Shown here piece by piece: positions 13,916 to 14,396 of a DNA stretch of 14,396 nucleotides. The notes under the pieces are model-generated. The model saw only the letters and a list, made by a program, of their open reading frames with translations. It was not told the origin of the DNA and searched no databases. Each line of letters begins with the position of its first letter. Position 1 is the first letter of the stretch. This DNA comes from Atribacterota bacterium (GTDB lineage Bacteria > Atribacterota > Phoenicimicrobiia > Phoenicimicrobiales > Phoenicimicrobiaceae), in the NCBI GenBank assembly GCA_030668465.1, contig DAOUTX010000009.1:1-14396 (forward strand), given 5' to 3'. The translations under genes were made by a program, and so were the position numbers.

Positions 13916-14396
13916 ATGATTATTAAAACAGAAGAGGTAATGAAAAAATTTGAACAAGCAGGAGCTATCCAGAAGGGGCATTTTAAATTAACTTCAGGAG
14001 TTCACAGTGATACCTATATCCAATGTGCTCAGATCATGCAACATCCTGAATTTATGCATAGCCTATGCAGCGAGTTAGGGAAGAAGTTTAGGGGAGATGA
14101 TATTGATGTAATTGTCGGACCGGCAATCGGGGGTATTATTATGGCTCATGTGATGGCGCGAGTATTAGGACCCTGGGTGAGAGCAATCTTTACTGAAAGA
14201 GAAAATGGCAAGATGACCCTACGGCGCAGTTTTGAAATAAACCAGGGAGAAAAAGTATTAGTAGTAGAAGATGTTACTACCACCGGAAGTTCAGTAAGAG
14301 AAGTTATAGATATTGTAAAATCAAGACAGGGAAAAGTTGTAGGAGCAGGAGTATTAATTGATCGAAGCGGAGGGAAGGTAGATTTTGGAATAAAAA
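13916..14396 (+). CDS. pyrE: Orotate phosphoribosyltransferase, 3'-truncated by window edge
   Basis: Adds phosphoribose from PRPP to orotate, giving OMP. The ATG at 13916 follows GGAGGG (13900-13905) and the frame stays open for 160 codons to the window end. Recognisable parts are GAIQKGHFKLTSGVHSDTY (16-34), IVGPAIGGIIMA, FTERENGKMTLRR and the PRPP loop VLVVEDVTTTGSS. The sequence GHFKLTSGxHSDxYxQCA...QHP resembles the Thermus-type PyrE group more than the enterobacterial type; this is from memory. Only the C-terminal end (about 30-40 residues) is missing. Gene order pyrF-pyrE fits a pathway-completing operon end. Confidence 0.95.
   Translation, partial: MIIKTEEVMKKFEQAGAIQKGHFKLTSGVHSDTYIQCAQIMQHPEFMHSLCSELGKKFRGDDIDVIVGPAIGGIIMAHVMARVLGPWVRAIFTERENGKMTLRRSFEINQGEKVLVVEDVTTTGSSVREVIDIVKSRQGKVVGAGVLIDRSGGKVDFGIK

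Noticed and set aside
1..14396. CRISPR arrays, tRNA/rRNA genes, IS transposases, toxin-antitoxin or defence genes
   Set aside because: None seen: no regularly spaced repeats, no recognisable tRNA cloverleaf or transposase motif, and nearly all the sequence is assigned to metabolic genes.

Overview
The window looks like a piece of chromosome from a low-GC, probably anaerobic bacterium. The DNA is AT-rich, Shine-Dalgarno sites are strong, and genes are tightly packed and all on the + strand. Firmicute-style features include PyrR attenuation and a PyrK/PyrD class 1B dihydroorotate dehydrogenase. Dispersed REP-like palindromes and a Thermus-type PyrE resemble what is seen in uncultured anaerobe genomes (Clostridia-like or Atribacterota-like). 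I cannot fix the phylum from sequence alone.

Region 1 (1-6122) is a tryptophan operon in the order trpE-trpG-trpD-trpC-trpF-trpB-trpA. trpE is cut by the left edge. The genes are translationally coupled by short overlaps (trpD/C, C/F, F/B, B/A). trpE and trpG are instead separated by a perfect 15-bp inverted repeat. trpA carries an in-frame TAA at codon 54, exactly where the conserved Ser of the PFSDPLADGP motif belongs. The frame is otherwise intact to its natural end, so this is a recent pseudogene, a sequence error or, less likely, a recoded or split gene.

Region 2 (6123-10223) is a separate catabolic-looking unit. A near-consensus promoter with an operator-like half-palindrome precedes a GntR/FCD regulator. 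Then come a GlpA-like FAD dehydrogenase with a C-terminal BFD-like iron-sulfur domain, an FAD/NAD oxidoreductase and a small four-cysteine DUF1667 protein. The last three genes overlap or nearly abut and probably form one multi-subunit dehydrogenase. Glycerol-3-phosphate is the usual guess for the substrate, but no glycerol kinase or facilitator is present, and FCD regulators typically sense organic acids.

Region 3 (10224-14396) is a pyrimidine operon: promoter, a leader with two complete PyrR-type attenuators in tandem, pyrR, a 289-bp gap holding repeat remnants, then pyrK-pyrD-pyrF-pyrE (pyrE cut by the right edge). pyrK and pyrD overlap and encode the two subunits of NAD-linked dihydroorotate dehydrogenase. 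pyrE and pyrF then finish UMP synthesis. pyrB, pyrC and carAB are not in the window. UMP-bound PyrR is expected to promote termination at both attenuators.

The points most worth checking are the trpA stop, the tandem attenuators, the substrate of the GlpA-like trio, and a possible ATT start for pyrK.
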